From: JAAUTG01 sp964458705
Lineage (GTDB): Bacteria > Bacteroidota > Bacteroidia > Chitinophagales > Saprospiraceae
DNA length: 41,439 nt
Direction: 5' to 3'
Assembly: GCA_964458705.1 (NCBI GenBank)
Contig: CAYWKD010000035.1
Coordinates: forward strand, 1 to 41,439
A program made the position numbers and the translations under genes. The notes beneath the pieces are model-generated. The model was given only the letters and a program-made list of their open reading frames with translations, was not told the DNA's origin and searched no databases. This document shows, piece after piece, positions 23,009 through 30,960 of the stretch (positions are counted from its first letter, which is position 1; every line of letters starts with the position of its first letter).

Positions 23009-25456
23009 TTATCTAAATATTTTAAATGCTTGAGCAAAACGGCTTGGCTCTACCTCTCGCATAAGATTGTAAATTGATTCAAAGACATCTCCAGCATTGG
23101 GTTTGGTAAAATAATCTCCATCAGACCCATAAGGAGGACGATGTGCTTTAGCCGTAATGCTAATCGGTTGCGAATCTAAGTAGCGATAGCCATTTTGTTT
23201 TTCTAATACTTGCTGCATCATATAAGCCGTAGCTCCGCTTGGCACATCTTCATCCATGAACGCAATGCGATTTGTTTTTTGCAGCGACTTCAAGATGGTT
23301 TCACTCAAATCAAATGGCACTAAGGTCTGAGCATCAATCAATTCAACTGAAATACCATGCGTTTTTAATAGTTCAAGTCCTGCTTCTGCCACTCTCACAC
23401 AAGAACCATAAGTTACCAATGTAACGTCGCTTCCTGGTTGTAATATTTCTACCTGACCTACCGGAACAGTATATTCACCAATATTGTCAGGAAGTTGTTC
23501 CTTTAATCGGTAGCCATTTAAGGATTCAATAATTAGAGCGGGATCGTCCGATTGGAGCATCGTATTGTACATTCCTACTGCTTGCGTCATATTGCGTGGC
23601 ACTAGAATGCACATCCCTCTGAGTGCATTGATAATCATGCCGATAGGAGAACCTGCATGCCAGACTCCTTCCAAGCGATGTCCGCGCGTCCTTATGATGG
23701 CAGGTGCTTGTTGTTTATTATCTGATCGCCACCGCAAACAAGCGAGATCATCTGCTAAGGGTTCTAAACCGTAAAGTAAATAATCCAGATATTGAATTTC
23801 TGCAATAGGTCGTAAACCTCTCATCGCCAATCCAATAGCCTGCCCCATTATCGTCCATTCTCTGATGCCTGTATCGAATATACGCGCTTCGCCATATTTT
23901 TTTTGTAAGCCTGCAAATCCTTGGTTCACATCCCCAATATTTCCTACATCCTCTCCGAAGGCTATTAGTCGCTTATCTTTGGCAAAGGCTTTGTCAAAGA
24001 ACGTGTTGAGTATCTCATAACCATTCTTTTCAGGAGACTTCTTGCTGTAAACAGGTTTGATGGTAGGCACTTTAGTTGCGGCATACTTCGATTGAGAGTA
24101 TAGATGACTGCGATAATCCACATTTGCTTTTTGATAACTAGCATCTAGCCATTCTTCCAACTCACCAACAAACTTGGTTGGATTGCTCATCAGTAGATAA
24201 AATACATTTCGAGCGTTCTCCACTAACTCACTCAGAAAGAGAACTTTGCTATTTCTAATGGCACTGTGCTGTTTTTTTAACTGTACTTTAGTAGATGGTT
24301 GAGCCTCATCAATAAGTTGCTCGTATATACCTAGTAGATTTGCTTTTTGCTCATTGATGGGGCTTGAATAGGCAGCCCACGCTCTATTTTTTGCTTCTTT
24401 TACCTGTTTTTTGACTTCTGTTTTTATTTCTTGTATCTCTTCAACCGTTACAATGCCTTCTCGCAACATCCACGCTTCCATCTGCTCAATGCAGTCGTAT
24501 TCTCTTTCCCATTCTAGCCGCTTATTGCTTTTGTAGCGTTCATGCGATCCCGAAGTGGAATGTCCTTGAGGTTGCGTTGCCTCTTGTACATGAAATAGAG
24601 CAGGAATATGAGTATTTCGCATTTTTTCAATCCCATATCTGTAAGTGCTCCGCAGCGCAAGATAGTCCCACGCTTTCACGGTATATATGTTTATTCCGTC
24701 CTCTTGCTCATTTGCTTCTAAACCTCTTAACGCTTCCGAAATACTAGATTTGGTTGTTTGATAATCCACTGGGACAGAAATACCATAGCCATCATCCCAA
24801 ACTGAAATCGCCATTGGTATCTGCATAACTCCAGCAGCATTGACAGCTTCCCAAAAAACACCTTCAGAAGTACTAGCATCTCCAATCGTACAAAAACAAA
24901 CTTCATCGCCATTTTTGGATAATTGTTGAAGATCGGCTAAATCGGGATTACTGCGAAAGGCTTTGGAAGCCAAGGCTAGCCCAACAGATCTAGCCATCTG
25001 ACCTGCCGTACAAGAAACGTCTGTTGAAATGTTATATGAACTAGCGAGGTCTAGCCAATTGCCCTCCTCGTCAATTGTTTTGGAAGAGTAATGAGCATTC
25101 ATCTGCCTTCCGCCACTAAATGGATCATTTTTTGTATCAGCATAAAGTTGTGCGAAGAAATCTTCCACGGTCGAAAGTCCTAATGCGAACATAAAGGTTT
25201 GATCTCTGTAGTAACCAGAACGCCAGTCCCCTTTCCTAAATGCCCTAGCCATAGCGACTTGTGGCACTTCTTTTCCATCTCCGAAAATACCAAACTTAGC
25301 TTTACCAGTCAACACTTCACGTCTTCCTAATAGGCTTACTTCACGACTGATTAGACAAATCTGGTAGTCTTCTTTAGCCTCTTTGATAAACGTTTCACTT
25401 TGAGTATCTATACTATTGGGAAAAACATCTAGCAGCACTTCTTCGCTTGTATTCAT
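23009..25456 (-). CDS. 2-oxoacid (branched-chain type) dehydrogenase E1, fused alpha and beta subunits
   Basis: The 815-residue protein joins both E1 subunits in one chain. The alpha part (about residues 30-345) has the thiamine-diphosphate motif FCTIGDASTSEGVFWEAVNA, SVWDDGYGISVP and GHSTSGSHERYKS. A helical linker of roughly 120 residues follows. The beta part (about 480-800) has FGEDVGNIGDVNQGFAGL, FDTGIREWTIMGQAIGLAM, IIRTRGHRLEGVWHAGS, GSCVRVAEAGLELL, LIDAQTLVPFD and DEDVPSGATAYMM. E1 decarboxylates the 2-oxoacid and passes the acyl group to E2 lipoamide. E2 and E3 are not in the window. The fusion is common in Bacteroidota, and proteins of this architecture are sometimes misnamed. Substrate, branched-chain oxoacid or pyruvate, is not decided by sequence reading. 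Confidence 0.9.
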   Translation of the reverse strand: MNTSEEVLLDVFPNSIDTQSETFIKEAKEDYQICLISREVSLLGRREVLTGKAKFGIFGDGKEVPQVAMARAFRKGDWRSGYYRDQTFMFALGLSTVEDFFAQLYADTKNDPFSGGRQMNAHYSSKTIDEEGNWLDLASSYNISTDVSCTAGQMARSVGLALASKAFRSNPDLADLQQLSKNGDEVCFCTIGDASTSEGVFWEAVNAAGVMQIPMAISVWDDGYGISVPVDYQTTKSSISEALRGLEANEQEDGINIYTVKAWDYLALRSTYRYGIEKMRNTHIPALFHVQEATQPQGHSTSGSHERYKSNKRLEWEREYDCIEQMEAWMLREGIVTVEEIQEIKTEVKKQVKEAKNRAWAAYSSPINEQKANLLGIYEQLIDEAQPSTKVQLKKQHSAIRNSKVLFLSELVENARNVFYLLMSNPTKFVGELEEWLDASYQKANVDYRSHLYSQSKYAATKVPTIKPVYSKKSPEKNGYEILNTFFDKAFAKDKRLIAFGEDVGNIGDVNQGFAGLQKKYGEARIFDTGIREWTIMGQAIGLAMRGLRPIAEIQYLDYLLYGLEPLADDLACLRWRSDNKQQAPAIIRTRGHRLEGVWHAGSPIGMIINALRGMCILVPRNMTQAVGMYNTMLQSDDPALIIESLNGYRLKEQLPDNIGEYTVPVGQVEILQPGSDVTLVTYGSCVRVAEAGLELLKTHGISVELIDAQTLVPFDLSETILKSLQKTNRIAFMDEDVPSGATAYMMQQVLEKQNGYRYLDSQPISITAKAHRPPYGSDGDYFTKPNAGDVFESIYNLMREVEPSRFAQAFKIFR

Positions 25457-25673
25457 TTAATCTGATTTTACTTCGGTTAGTTTTAGATAGGCAAAAATTG
25501 ACTTCAACCATCACAATCCTTCGATAAACATAGTAACAAAGTAAATGGCTCTGTTTGTTCGATTTAGTTAAAAAAACTTGACAATTACGTTATATTAGCT
25601 TAATGAACTGCTTTATCATTATTGGCACAACATCAGTATTTGCTTAACTTTAAATTAATATCACAACTTAAAT

Positions 25674-26450
25674 ATGCTTGAAAAAGACAGAAATCTTAAA
25701 GGTAGGACGGTTTTAATTACAGGAGGCTCAAGAGGTATTGGCAGAGCAACAGCCATAGCGTTTGCTGAAATGGGTGCAAGAGTAGCGATTAACTTTGTGC
25801 AAGATCACCAAGCCGCTAGTCGCACTATTGACGAATTGCCTAACTCCGAGCAGCACATAGCTATTAGAGCGGATGTTTCTATACCAGCTTCGGCGGAGCA
25901 GTTAGTGCAACAGGTGATTAAGGAGTTCGATCAATTGGATATACTTGTTAATAATGCGGGTGTTTACATTGAGCACCCCGTAGATGAAAGCACTTATGAA
26001 CAATGGCAGAAAGCTTGGCACAAAACTATGAGTATCAATCTATTTGGAGCATCTAATCTTTCTTTTTGCACTGCTCAACAAATGATTCGACAAGGAGGCG
26101 GACGCATGGTGAATGTATCTTCGCGAGGTGCCTTTCGTGGAGAACCCAATCATCCCGCTTATGGTGCCAGCAAAGCAGCACTGAATCAAATGAGCCAATC
26201 AATGGCTCAAGCCCTTGCCAAATACAATATTTTTGTGGGTGTAGTTGCGCCTGGCTTTGTCGAAACTGATATGGCGAAGTCCGTTTTGGAAAGCCCTATT
26301 GGAGCGAGCATAAAAAATGAAAGCCCATTCAGAAGAGTTGCACAGCCAGATGAGGTCGCTAAAGCTATTGTATTTTTGGCTTCCGAAGCTCCAATGTTCA
26401 TGTCGGGAGCTATCTTGGATGTGAACGGAGCGTCCTATTTGAGGAGTTGA
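25674..26450 (+). CDS. Short-chain dehydrogenase/reductase (FabG-like SDR)
   Basis: The 258-residue SDR starts MLEKDRNLKGRTVLITGGSR and has TGGSRGIGRAT, DILVNNAGVY, the catalytic Ser in VNVSSRGAFRG, YGASKAALNQ with Tyr/Lys, VVAPGFVETDMA, and a C-terminal FRRVAQPDEVAKAIVFLASE ... GAILDVNGASYL. The SGAILDVNGA ending is typical of FabG-related reductases. It is transcribed away from the E1 gene with a 217-bp divergent spacer. No clear -7 element was found there. Its exact substrate is unknown; being one of two SDRs around E1 is suggestive of acyl or hydroxy-acid metabolism, but only by position. Confidence 0.9.
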   Translation: MLEKDRNLKGRTVLITGGSRGIGRATAIAFAEMGARVAINFVQDHQAASRTIDELPNSEQHIAIRADVSIPASAEQLVQQVIKEFDQLDILVNNAGVYIEHPVDESTYEQWQKAWHKTMSINLFGASNLSFCTAQQMIRQGGGRMVNVSSRGAFRGEPNHPAYGASKAALNQMSQSMAQALAKYNIFVGVVAPGFVETDMAKSVLESPIGASIKNESPFRRVAQPDEVAKAIVFLASEAPMFMSGAILDVNGASYLRS

Positions 26451-26456
26451 GCGAAA

Positions 26457-26756
26457 TTATTTATAATACATCAGAATCGCTCCAAACAGGGTAATGAGTG
26501 TTATCAGCACCGTAGCCATTCGCACAGAGTAGCGAATATGATTGACAAAAGTTTCGATTTCTTTTCGTAAATGTGGATACTGAGGATAGATTTCTTCTTT
26601 CATTTTTTGCTTGCTCAAAAAGTGTTTCACTTCAAATTCTACTTTGTTGTTTAGCAACACTTTGTAGGCCTTCAAAACTTTCACTCTGAAATAAATATTC
26701 AAGAATAGCATCGCTGCAAATAATCCAAGTACTGAATATAGCAATATCTCTCCCAT
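26457..26756 (-). CDS. Small two-span membrane protein, unknown
   Basis: I chose ATG 26756 over the TTG at 26762; the product is 99 residues. An N-terminal span (ILLYSVLGLFAAMLFLNIYF) is followed by a charged helical region (about residues 25-70, KVEFEVKHFLSKQKMKEEIY) and a C-terminal span (VRMATVLITLITLFGAILMY). No family was recognised. It follows the radC stop after only a few bases on the same strand, and converges with the SDR gene, 6 bp away. Confidence 0.7.
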   Translation of the reverse strand: MGEILLYSVLGLFAAMLFLNIYFRVKVLKAYKVLLNNKVEFEVKHFLSKQKMKEEIYPQYPHLRKEIETFVNHIRYSVRMATVLITLITLFGAILMYYK

Positions 26757-26762
26757 CTTCAA

Positions 26763-27461
26763 TCAAAATTTTCCTTCGTCTGCAAAGCTGAAGTATCCTT
26801 TTTCAGAAATAATCAAATGATCCAATACACTAATATCTAGGGTCTCGCCTGCGGTTTTTAGCTTTTTTGTGATATCTATATCTGCTTGACTGGGACGTAA
26901 ATTCCCAGATGGATGATTATGAACTAATATTATACTAGATGCTTGCTGTTGTAAGGCTTTTTGAAAGATAATTTTAGCATCAACTACTGTGCCTGCTGTG
27001 CCTCCGAGACTGATTCGCTCACGATGAAGTACCTTGTTGGCTCGATTGAGCATAATAATCCAAAACTCCTCGTGGGGTAGATCTACCAAAATAGGTGCAA
27101 TGACATTATAGGCATCTTGACTACTCTTGATCTGTGGACGTTGCTTGATGTCAGAAAGTTGTCGCCTTCTTCCGAGCTCCAGCGCAGCAGCGATCGTTAC
27201 AGCTTTAGCTGTTTTAATTCCATGAAAACTCATCAAGTCATCAGTAGAAAATTTACCCAACTCATGGAGATTGTTGTCAACTTGAGCAAGCATTCGTTTG
27301 GCTAGATCTAAAGCGGATTCTTTTCTTGAACCTGTACGAATCAAAATGGCTAGCAACTCAGCATTAGAAAGTGCTGCCTTACCTTTTTTGATAAGCTTTT
27401 CTCTTGGCTGATCGTCCTCTGCCCAGTCCTTAATGGGTATATGTTGCTTTTCGTATTCCAT
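26763..27461 (-). CDS. radC: RadC family JAB/MPN metallo-domain protein
   Basis: From ATG 27461 the product is 232 residues (MEYEKQHIPIKDWAEDDQPR). I prefer this start to ATG 27485, because a TAnnTTTG promoter element covers 27483-27490. The N-terminal part has helix-hairpin-helix-like segments (LLAILIRTGSRKESALDLAK, MSFHGIKTAKAVTIAAALEL). The C-terminal JAMM domain has the zinc-binding pattern LVHNHPSGNLRPSQAD (two His and Asp) plus an upstream Glu (LPHEEFWIIML). Despite the name, a DNA-repair role is not supported in well-studied members, and the JAB domain suggests a peptidase-like fold. The downstream small membrane gene is probably co-transcribed. Confidence 0.93.
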   Translation of the reverse strand: MEYEKQHIPIKDWAEDDQPREKLIKKGKAALSNAELLAILIRTGSRKESALDLAKRMLAQVDNNLHELGKFSTDDLMSFHGIKTAKAVTIAAALELGRRRQLSDIKQRPQIKSSQDAYNVIAPILVDLPHEEFWIIMLNRANKVLHRERISLGGTAGTVVDAKIIFQKALQQQASSIILVHNHPSGNLRPSQADIDITKKLKTAGETLDISVLDHLIISEKGYFSFADEGKF

Positions 27462-27482
27462 AGCTAAGTAGTTGCATGCCAA

Positions 27483-27490
27483 CAAATATA
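27483..27490 (-). promoter_or_regulatory. Candidate -7 element for radC
   Basis: The minus strand reads TATATTTG, a match to TAnnTTTG; the transcript would start near 27477 and the leader to ATG 27461 would be about 15 nt. No good -33 TTG was seen. Confidence 0.45.
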
Positions 27491-27662
27491 GTGCATTTTA
27501 ATAGTTTTCTCGGTTCATTTTTCAGCTTTTCTACAAAGAGCATTTGACGGAGAACGAAAATTTTAATCAAGCTGTTAGATTTTTAAGAAGTGGCTTTTTA
27601 TCAAAATAAATAAATTTTGTGTATTTTGCTTTTCAAATCTTTCATTTTCAAAAGGAAAGCAT

Positions 27663-27670
27663 TAAATTTG
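27663..27670 (+). promoter_or_regulatory. Candidate -7 element for tRNA-Arg and the ribosomal protein genes
   Basis: TAAATTTG, followed by C, matches TAnnTTTG, 40 bp before the tRNA. The spacing of upstream TTG elements is poor, so the -33 element is unassigned. Confidence 0.5.
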
Positions 27671-27709
27671 CAGCTGCTCCTAAAAGAGTATTTATGTTTT
27701 ATTCACTAA

Positions 27710-27783
27710 GGCTCTGTAGCTCAATTGGATAGAGCACCTGACTACGGATCAGGAGGTTTAAGGTTCGAATCCTTACAGAGTCA
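27710..27783 (+). tRNA. tRNA-Arg (anticodon ACG)
   Basis: A complete 74-nt cloverleaf. The acceptor stem GGCTCTG pairs with CAGAGTC (one G-T), with A as discriminator. The D arm is AGCTCAATTGGATAGAGC. The anticodon stem CCTGA/TCAGG encloses the loop CTACGGA with anticodon ACG, read as ICG after deamination (CGN arginine codons). The T arm TAAGGTTCGAATCCTTA has the conserved TTCGAAT. No CCA is encoded. The rpmB start is 51 bp downstream, so tRNA and ribosomal genes may share a transcript. Confidence 0.96.
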
Positions 27784-27834
27784 CTTTCAGATGTCAACGT
27801 CATTGTTTGAAATGGCATAAAAATTAAATAAGTA

Positions 27835-28095
27835 ATGTCTAGAGTTTGTCAGTTAACGGGTAAGCGTCCAATTTCAGGAAACAATGTTTCTCACTCAAAT
27901 ATGAAAACAAAGCGTCGTTTTCTTCCAAATTTGCACAAGAAACGTATCTTTATTCCAGAAACAGATCAATGGGTAGAATTAAAGATATCTACTAAGGCAA
28001 TTCGCAATATCAATAAGCTAGGTATTTATGCTTACTTAAAGCGGTTAGAGGCTAAAGGTATTGACACTGGAGTAGTGTTGAAAGAAAAGAAATAA
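27835..28095 (+). CDS. rpmB: 50S ribosomal protein bL28
   Basis: The 86-residue basic protein begins MSRVCQLTGKRPISGNNVSH, with the family hallmark CxxTGKxPxxGNxVSHSNxxTKRRFxPN, and ends in LKRLEAKGIDTGVVLKEKK. It is a structural component of the large subunit. Only one Cys of a possible zinc knuckle is present, so this is the non-zinc form. It leads the rpmB-rpmG-DUF4295 gene set conserved in Bacteroidota, with a 13-bp gap to rpmG. Confidence 0.97.
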   Translation: MSRVCQLTGKRPISGNNVSHSNMKTKRRFLPNLHKKRIFIPETDQWVELKISTKAIRNINKLGIYAYLKRLEAKGIDTGVVLKEKK

Positions 28096-28108
28096 AAAAT
28101 TATAAGCA

Positions 28109-28297
28109 ATGGCTAAGAAGAGTAAAGGAAATAGGCAACAAGTTATTTTAGAGTGTACGGAGCACAAAGCATCGGGCATGCCTGGCACATCTCGCTACGT
28201 AACTCAAAAGAACAGAAAAAATACACCGGATCGTTTAGAGTTAAAAAAGTATAACTCTATTCTTCGTAAGGTTACGGTACATAGAGAAATTAAATAA
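28109..28297 (+). CDS. rpmG: 50S ribosomal protein bL33
   Basis: The 62-residue product starts MAKKSKGNRQQVILECTEHK and contains RYVTQKNRKNTPDRLELKKY and LRKVTVHREIK, the normal bL33 pattern. There is a single Cys, so the four-cysteine zinc site is missing. The gene follows rpmB after 13 bp and precedes the DUF4295 gene after 26 bp. Confidence 0.97.
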   Translation: MAKKSKGNRQQVILECTEHKASGMPGTSRYVTQKNRKNTPDRLELKKYNSILRKVTVHREIK

Positions 28298-28323
28298 TCT
28301 GTAAAAGGTAAAAATAACATACT

Positions 28324-28497
28324 ATGGCTAAGGTATCAAAAAACGCTCGTGTGGCTCAACGTGCTGCTAGTGCAGGTTCAGGAAGAGATCATGTGAAAGT
28401 GATTAAAAGTATAAAAGACCCAAAAACGGGAAAATATACCTACAAGGAACAGATCATTCACAAGGACAAAGTGGATGATTTTTTCAATAAGAAATAA
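28324..28497 (+). CDS. DUF4295 small basic protein, Bacteroidota-specific
   Basis: ATG 28324 to TAA 28495-28497 encodes 57 residues: MAKVSKNARVAQRAASAGSG, then RDHVKVIKSIKDPKTGKY, TYKEQIIHKDKVDDFFNKK. The composition is very basic, as for ribosomal proteins. DUF4295 members are found right after rpmG across Bacteroidota, and this conserved position plus composition point to a ribosome-associated protein. A hairpin terminator follows 30 bp later, closing the operon before ftsY. Confidence 0.9.
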   Translation: MAKVSKNARVAQRAASAGSGRDHVKVIKSIKDPKTGKYTYKEQIIHKDKVDDFFNKK

Positions 28498-28527
28498 ACT
28501 ATGTTTTTGTAAGTGTGGTTGATAATC

Positions 28528-28561
28528 AAGGCTTTTAGCTCAACACTGAGTTAAAAGCCTT
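28528..28561 (+). terminator. Terminator after the rpmB-rpmG-DUF4295 operon
   Basis: AAGGCTTTTAGCTCA (28528-28542), loop ACAC, TGAGTTAAAAGCCTT (28547-28561): a 15-bp stem with one G-T pair. It is a compact intrinsic terminator, though the T-tract lies inside the stem arm rather than after it. Confidence 0.8.
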
Positions 28562-28669
28562 TCGTGTATTAAGTAGTAAACTAAGTACTCACTAGGTTAT
28601 TCACCTTTATCATTGACCGTTTTCATTAAACTGCTAAATAGTTGATGGAGACTCACAAGATTAAAATAA

Positions 28670-29632
28670 ATGAGCTTTTTCAACAAATTTTTTAGTAAAG
28701 AAAAAAAAGAAGATTTAGACAAAGGGCTAGAGAAGACCAAAACAAATTTTCTTGGAAAACTCTCCAAAGCTATTGCAGGAAAATCCACAGTGGATGATGA
28801 AGTACTAGATGAATTAGAGCAGGTACTGATTACTTCTGATGTAGGTTTTGAAACAACCATAAAAATCATTGAACGCATCGAAGCTCGTGTAGCAAAGGAT
28901 AAATATCTAGGTACTGCTGAGTTAAATAAAATGCTGAGAGACGAGATCGTTCAACTACTAGCTGAGAACAATACTACTGATTATGAAGACTTTACCTTAC
29001 CTTCAGAAACTAAACCTAACATTATTTTAGTAGTAGGTGTAAATGGCGTAGGAAAAACGACAACTATCGGCAAACTAGCTCACCAATACAAGCAACAAGG
29101 CAAAAAGGTTATTCTTGGAGCAGGCGACACTTTTAGAGCTGCTGCGGTCGATCAGTTAAAAATTTGGTCAGAGCGCGTAGGTTGTGGTTTTTACAGTAAA
29201 GGTATGGATACTGACCCCGCTGCAGTTGCTTATGAAACGGTTGATAAGGCTATAGAAGAAGGCTATGATGTAGCTATTATTGACACCGCAGGAAGGTTAC
29301 ATACAAAAGTCAATTTGATGAAAGAATTGTCCAAGATACGCCGATCAGTCAGTAAGCGATTGCCGACTGCACCACACGAAGTGCTGCTCGTGCTCGATGC
29401 AACCACAGGGCAAAATGCCATTGAGCAAGCTACCCACTTCACGGCAGCTACTGATGTTTCCGCTTTGGCATTGACTAAACTTGATGGTACAGCCAAAGGA
29501 GGCGTGGCAATTGGTATTTCGGATCAATTTAAAGTACCGATTCGTTACATTGGTGTCGGCGAAGGAATGGAGCAGCTACAAGTTTTTAGCAAGCAAGCCT
29601 TTGTAGATTCACTTTTTGCTGCGGAATCATAG
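28670..29632 (+). CDS. ftsY: Signal recognition particle receptor FtsY
   Basis: FtsY is the membrane-associated SRP GTPase receptor that delivers ribosomes to the Sec translocon. The 320-residue protein has a short basic/acidic A region (MSFFNKFFSKEKKEDLDKGL), an N domain helical bundle (TVDDEVLDELEQVLITSDVG) and the G domain. The GTPase motifs are GVNGVGKTTTIGKLA, DTFRAAAVDQL, IDTAGRLHTKVNLM and TKLDGTAKGG, with the closing GVGEGMEQLQVF. The short A domain is usual in Bacteroidota. Its position after the ribosomal protein cluster is typical of the phylum. No clear promoter is visible; the 108-bp spacer starts after the terminator. Confidence 0.97.
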   Translation: MSFFNKFFSKEKKEDLDKGLEKTKTNFLGKLSKAIAGKSTVDDEVLDELEQVLITSDVGFETTIKIIERIEARVAKDKYLGTAELNKMLRDEIVQLLAENNTTDYEDFTLPSETKPNIILVVGVNGVGKTTTIGKLAHQYKQQGKKVILGAGDTFRAAAVDQLKIWSERVGCGFYSKGMDTDPAAVAYETVDKAIEEGYDVAIIDTAGRLHTKVNLMKELSKIRRSVSKRLPTAPHEVLLVLDATTGQNAIEQATHFTAATDVSALALTKLDGTAKGGVAIGISDQFKVPIRYIGVGEGMEQLQVFSKQAFVDSLFAAES

Positions 29633-29754
29633 CACGGATTTACGCTTTCGTGAAGAATTACTGTATATTTAGTCGTAGAAAAATACAAAGCATAACCTTT
29701 TTGCGATCTAATCACTATAATAAAAGCAAAAAGTTGATAATTGTTTTTAAAGTA

Positions 29755-29785
29755 TTGACTTTTAAAAAGAAATGTTTTATTTTTG
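29755..29785 (+). promoter_or_regulatory. Bacteroidota-type promoter for recA
   Basis: TTG at 29755-29757, a 20-nt spacer and TATTTTTG at 29778-29785. The start near 29792 gives a leader of about 25 nt before the recA ATG at 29816. No LexA-like palindrome was noticed around it. Confidence 0.8.
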
Positions 29786-29815
29786 CAGGAATATTTAACA
29801 TACCACACATAATAT

Positions 29816-30892
29816 ATGGCTGATAAAAACAATAAGGAAAGAGAAGCGAAAATGAAAGCGTTAGAGCTCACGGTAGATCGCTTAGAAAAAACCTACGGTA
29901 AGGGGACAATCATGCGATTGGGGGATAAACAAATTGTGCAAGTAGAAATAATTCCTTCGGGTTCTCTGGGGCTTGATATAGCCTTAGGCATCAATGGTTA
30001 TGCTAAAGGTCGAGTCGTTGAAATATATGGACCCGAATCCTCTGGAAAAACAACTCTAGCCATTCACGCTATTGCAGAATGTCAGAAAAATGGTGGTATT
30101 GCAGCTTTTATTGATGCGGAACATGCCTTTGATCGGTTTTATGCGAAAGGACTAGGAGTGAATGTAGAGGAATTATTAATTTCTCAACCTGATAGTGGAG
30201 AACAAGCACTGGAAGTTGCGGAAAATTTGATTCGTTCGGGAGCCATTGATATTTTAGTGATTGACTCTGTTGCTGCGCTCGTTCCAAGAAGCGAGCTAGA
30301 GGGAGAAATGGGGGATTCTAAAATGGGACTGCAGGCTCGATTGATGTCACAAGCGATGCGTAAGTTAACGGCGACGATTGGCAAAACAGGTTGCTGCTGC
30401 ATATTCATCAATCAGTTGCGTGAAAAAATTGGGGTTATGTTTGGCAATCCTGAAACGACTACTGGTGGTAATGCTTTGAAATTTTATGCTTCTCAGCGTT
30501 TGGATATTCGTAGAAGTGGCGCAGCCATTAAGGATAAAGAAGGTAATGTAGTTGGTAATCACGTAAAAGTTAAGGTGGTAAAAAATAAATTGGCACCGCC
30601 TTTCCGCATTGCAGAGTTTGACATTATGTATGGAGAAGGTATTTCTAAAGTCGGAGAAGTTGTAGATATTGGAGTAGATCAAGATATTATCGGCAAAAGT
30701 GGGGCTTGGTACAGCTATGGAGGTGCCAAAATTGCACAAGGAAGAGAGGCAGCTAAGATTTTTTTACAAGACAATCCAGAAGTAGCTCTTGAGATTGAGC
30801 AAAAAATCAAAGAGAGCATTATGGGGGATAAGTATAAAACGGAGGAAAAAGACGAAGATAAAGAGTCCGCTACTGCTAAGAGTAAGTCATAG
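29816..30892 (+). CDS. recA: Recombinase RecA
   Basis: RecA forms the filament for strand exchange and repair. The 358-residue protein has YGKGTIMRLGD, the Walker A GPESSGKTTLAIHA, FIDAEHAFD, LVIDSVAALVPRSELEGEMG (Walker B), the L1/L2 regions MGDSKMGLQARLMSQAMRKL and FGNPETTTGGNALKFYAS, and a C-terminal acidic tail (EEKDEDKESATAKSKS). CCCIFINQLREKIGV is normal apart from an unusual run of three Cys where most have A, V or T. It has its own promoter and shares a bidirectional terminator with convergent polX. Confidence 0.98.
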   Translation: MADKNNKEREAKMKALELTVDRLEKTYGKGTIMRLGDKQIVQVEIIPSGSLGLDIALGINGYAKGRVVEIYGPESSGKTTLAIHAIAECQKNGGIAAFIDAEHAFDRFYAKGLGVNVEELLISQPDSGEQALEVAENLIRSGAIDILVIDSVAALVPRSELEGEMGDSKMGLQARLMSQAMRKLTATIGKTGCCCIFINQLREKIGVMFGNPETTTGGNALKFYASQRLDIRRSGAAIKDKEGNVVGNHVKVKVVKNKLAPPFRIAEFDIMYGEGISKVGEVVDIGVDQDIIGKSGAWYSYGGAKIAQGREAAKIFLQDNPEVALEIEQKIKESIMGDKYKTEEKDEDKESATAKSKS

Positions 30893-30932
30893 GGCTGAGA
30901 ACTTCAAAGCAATTTGTAATTGAAAAAAGTAG

Positions 30933-30960
30933 AAGATCGGTTCGTAGAAGTTCCGATCTT
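30933..30960. terminator. Bidirectional terminator between recA and polX
   Basis: AAGATCGG (30933-30940), 12-nt loop, CCGATCTT (30953-30960) directly abuts the polX stop and is 41 bp after the recA stop. T-rich sequence follows in the plus direction (TTTC), and the A-tract on the other side (GAAAAAAG upstream) gives a U-tract on the minus strand. Confidence 0.75.

Noticed and set aside
27462..27485. Upstream ATG of radC
   Set aside because: The first ATG overlaps a TAnnTTTG element, and the family N-terminus matches the ATG at 27461.
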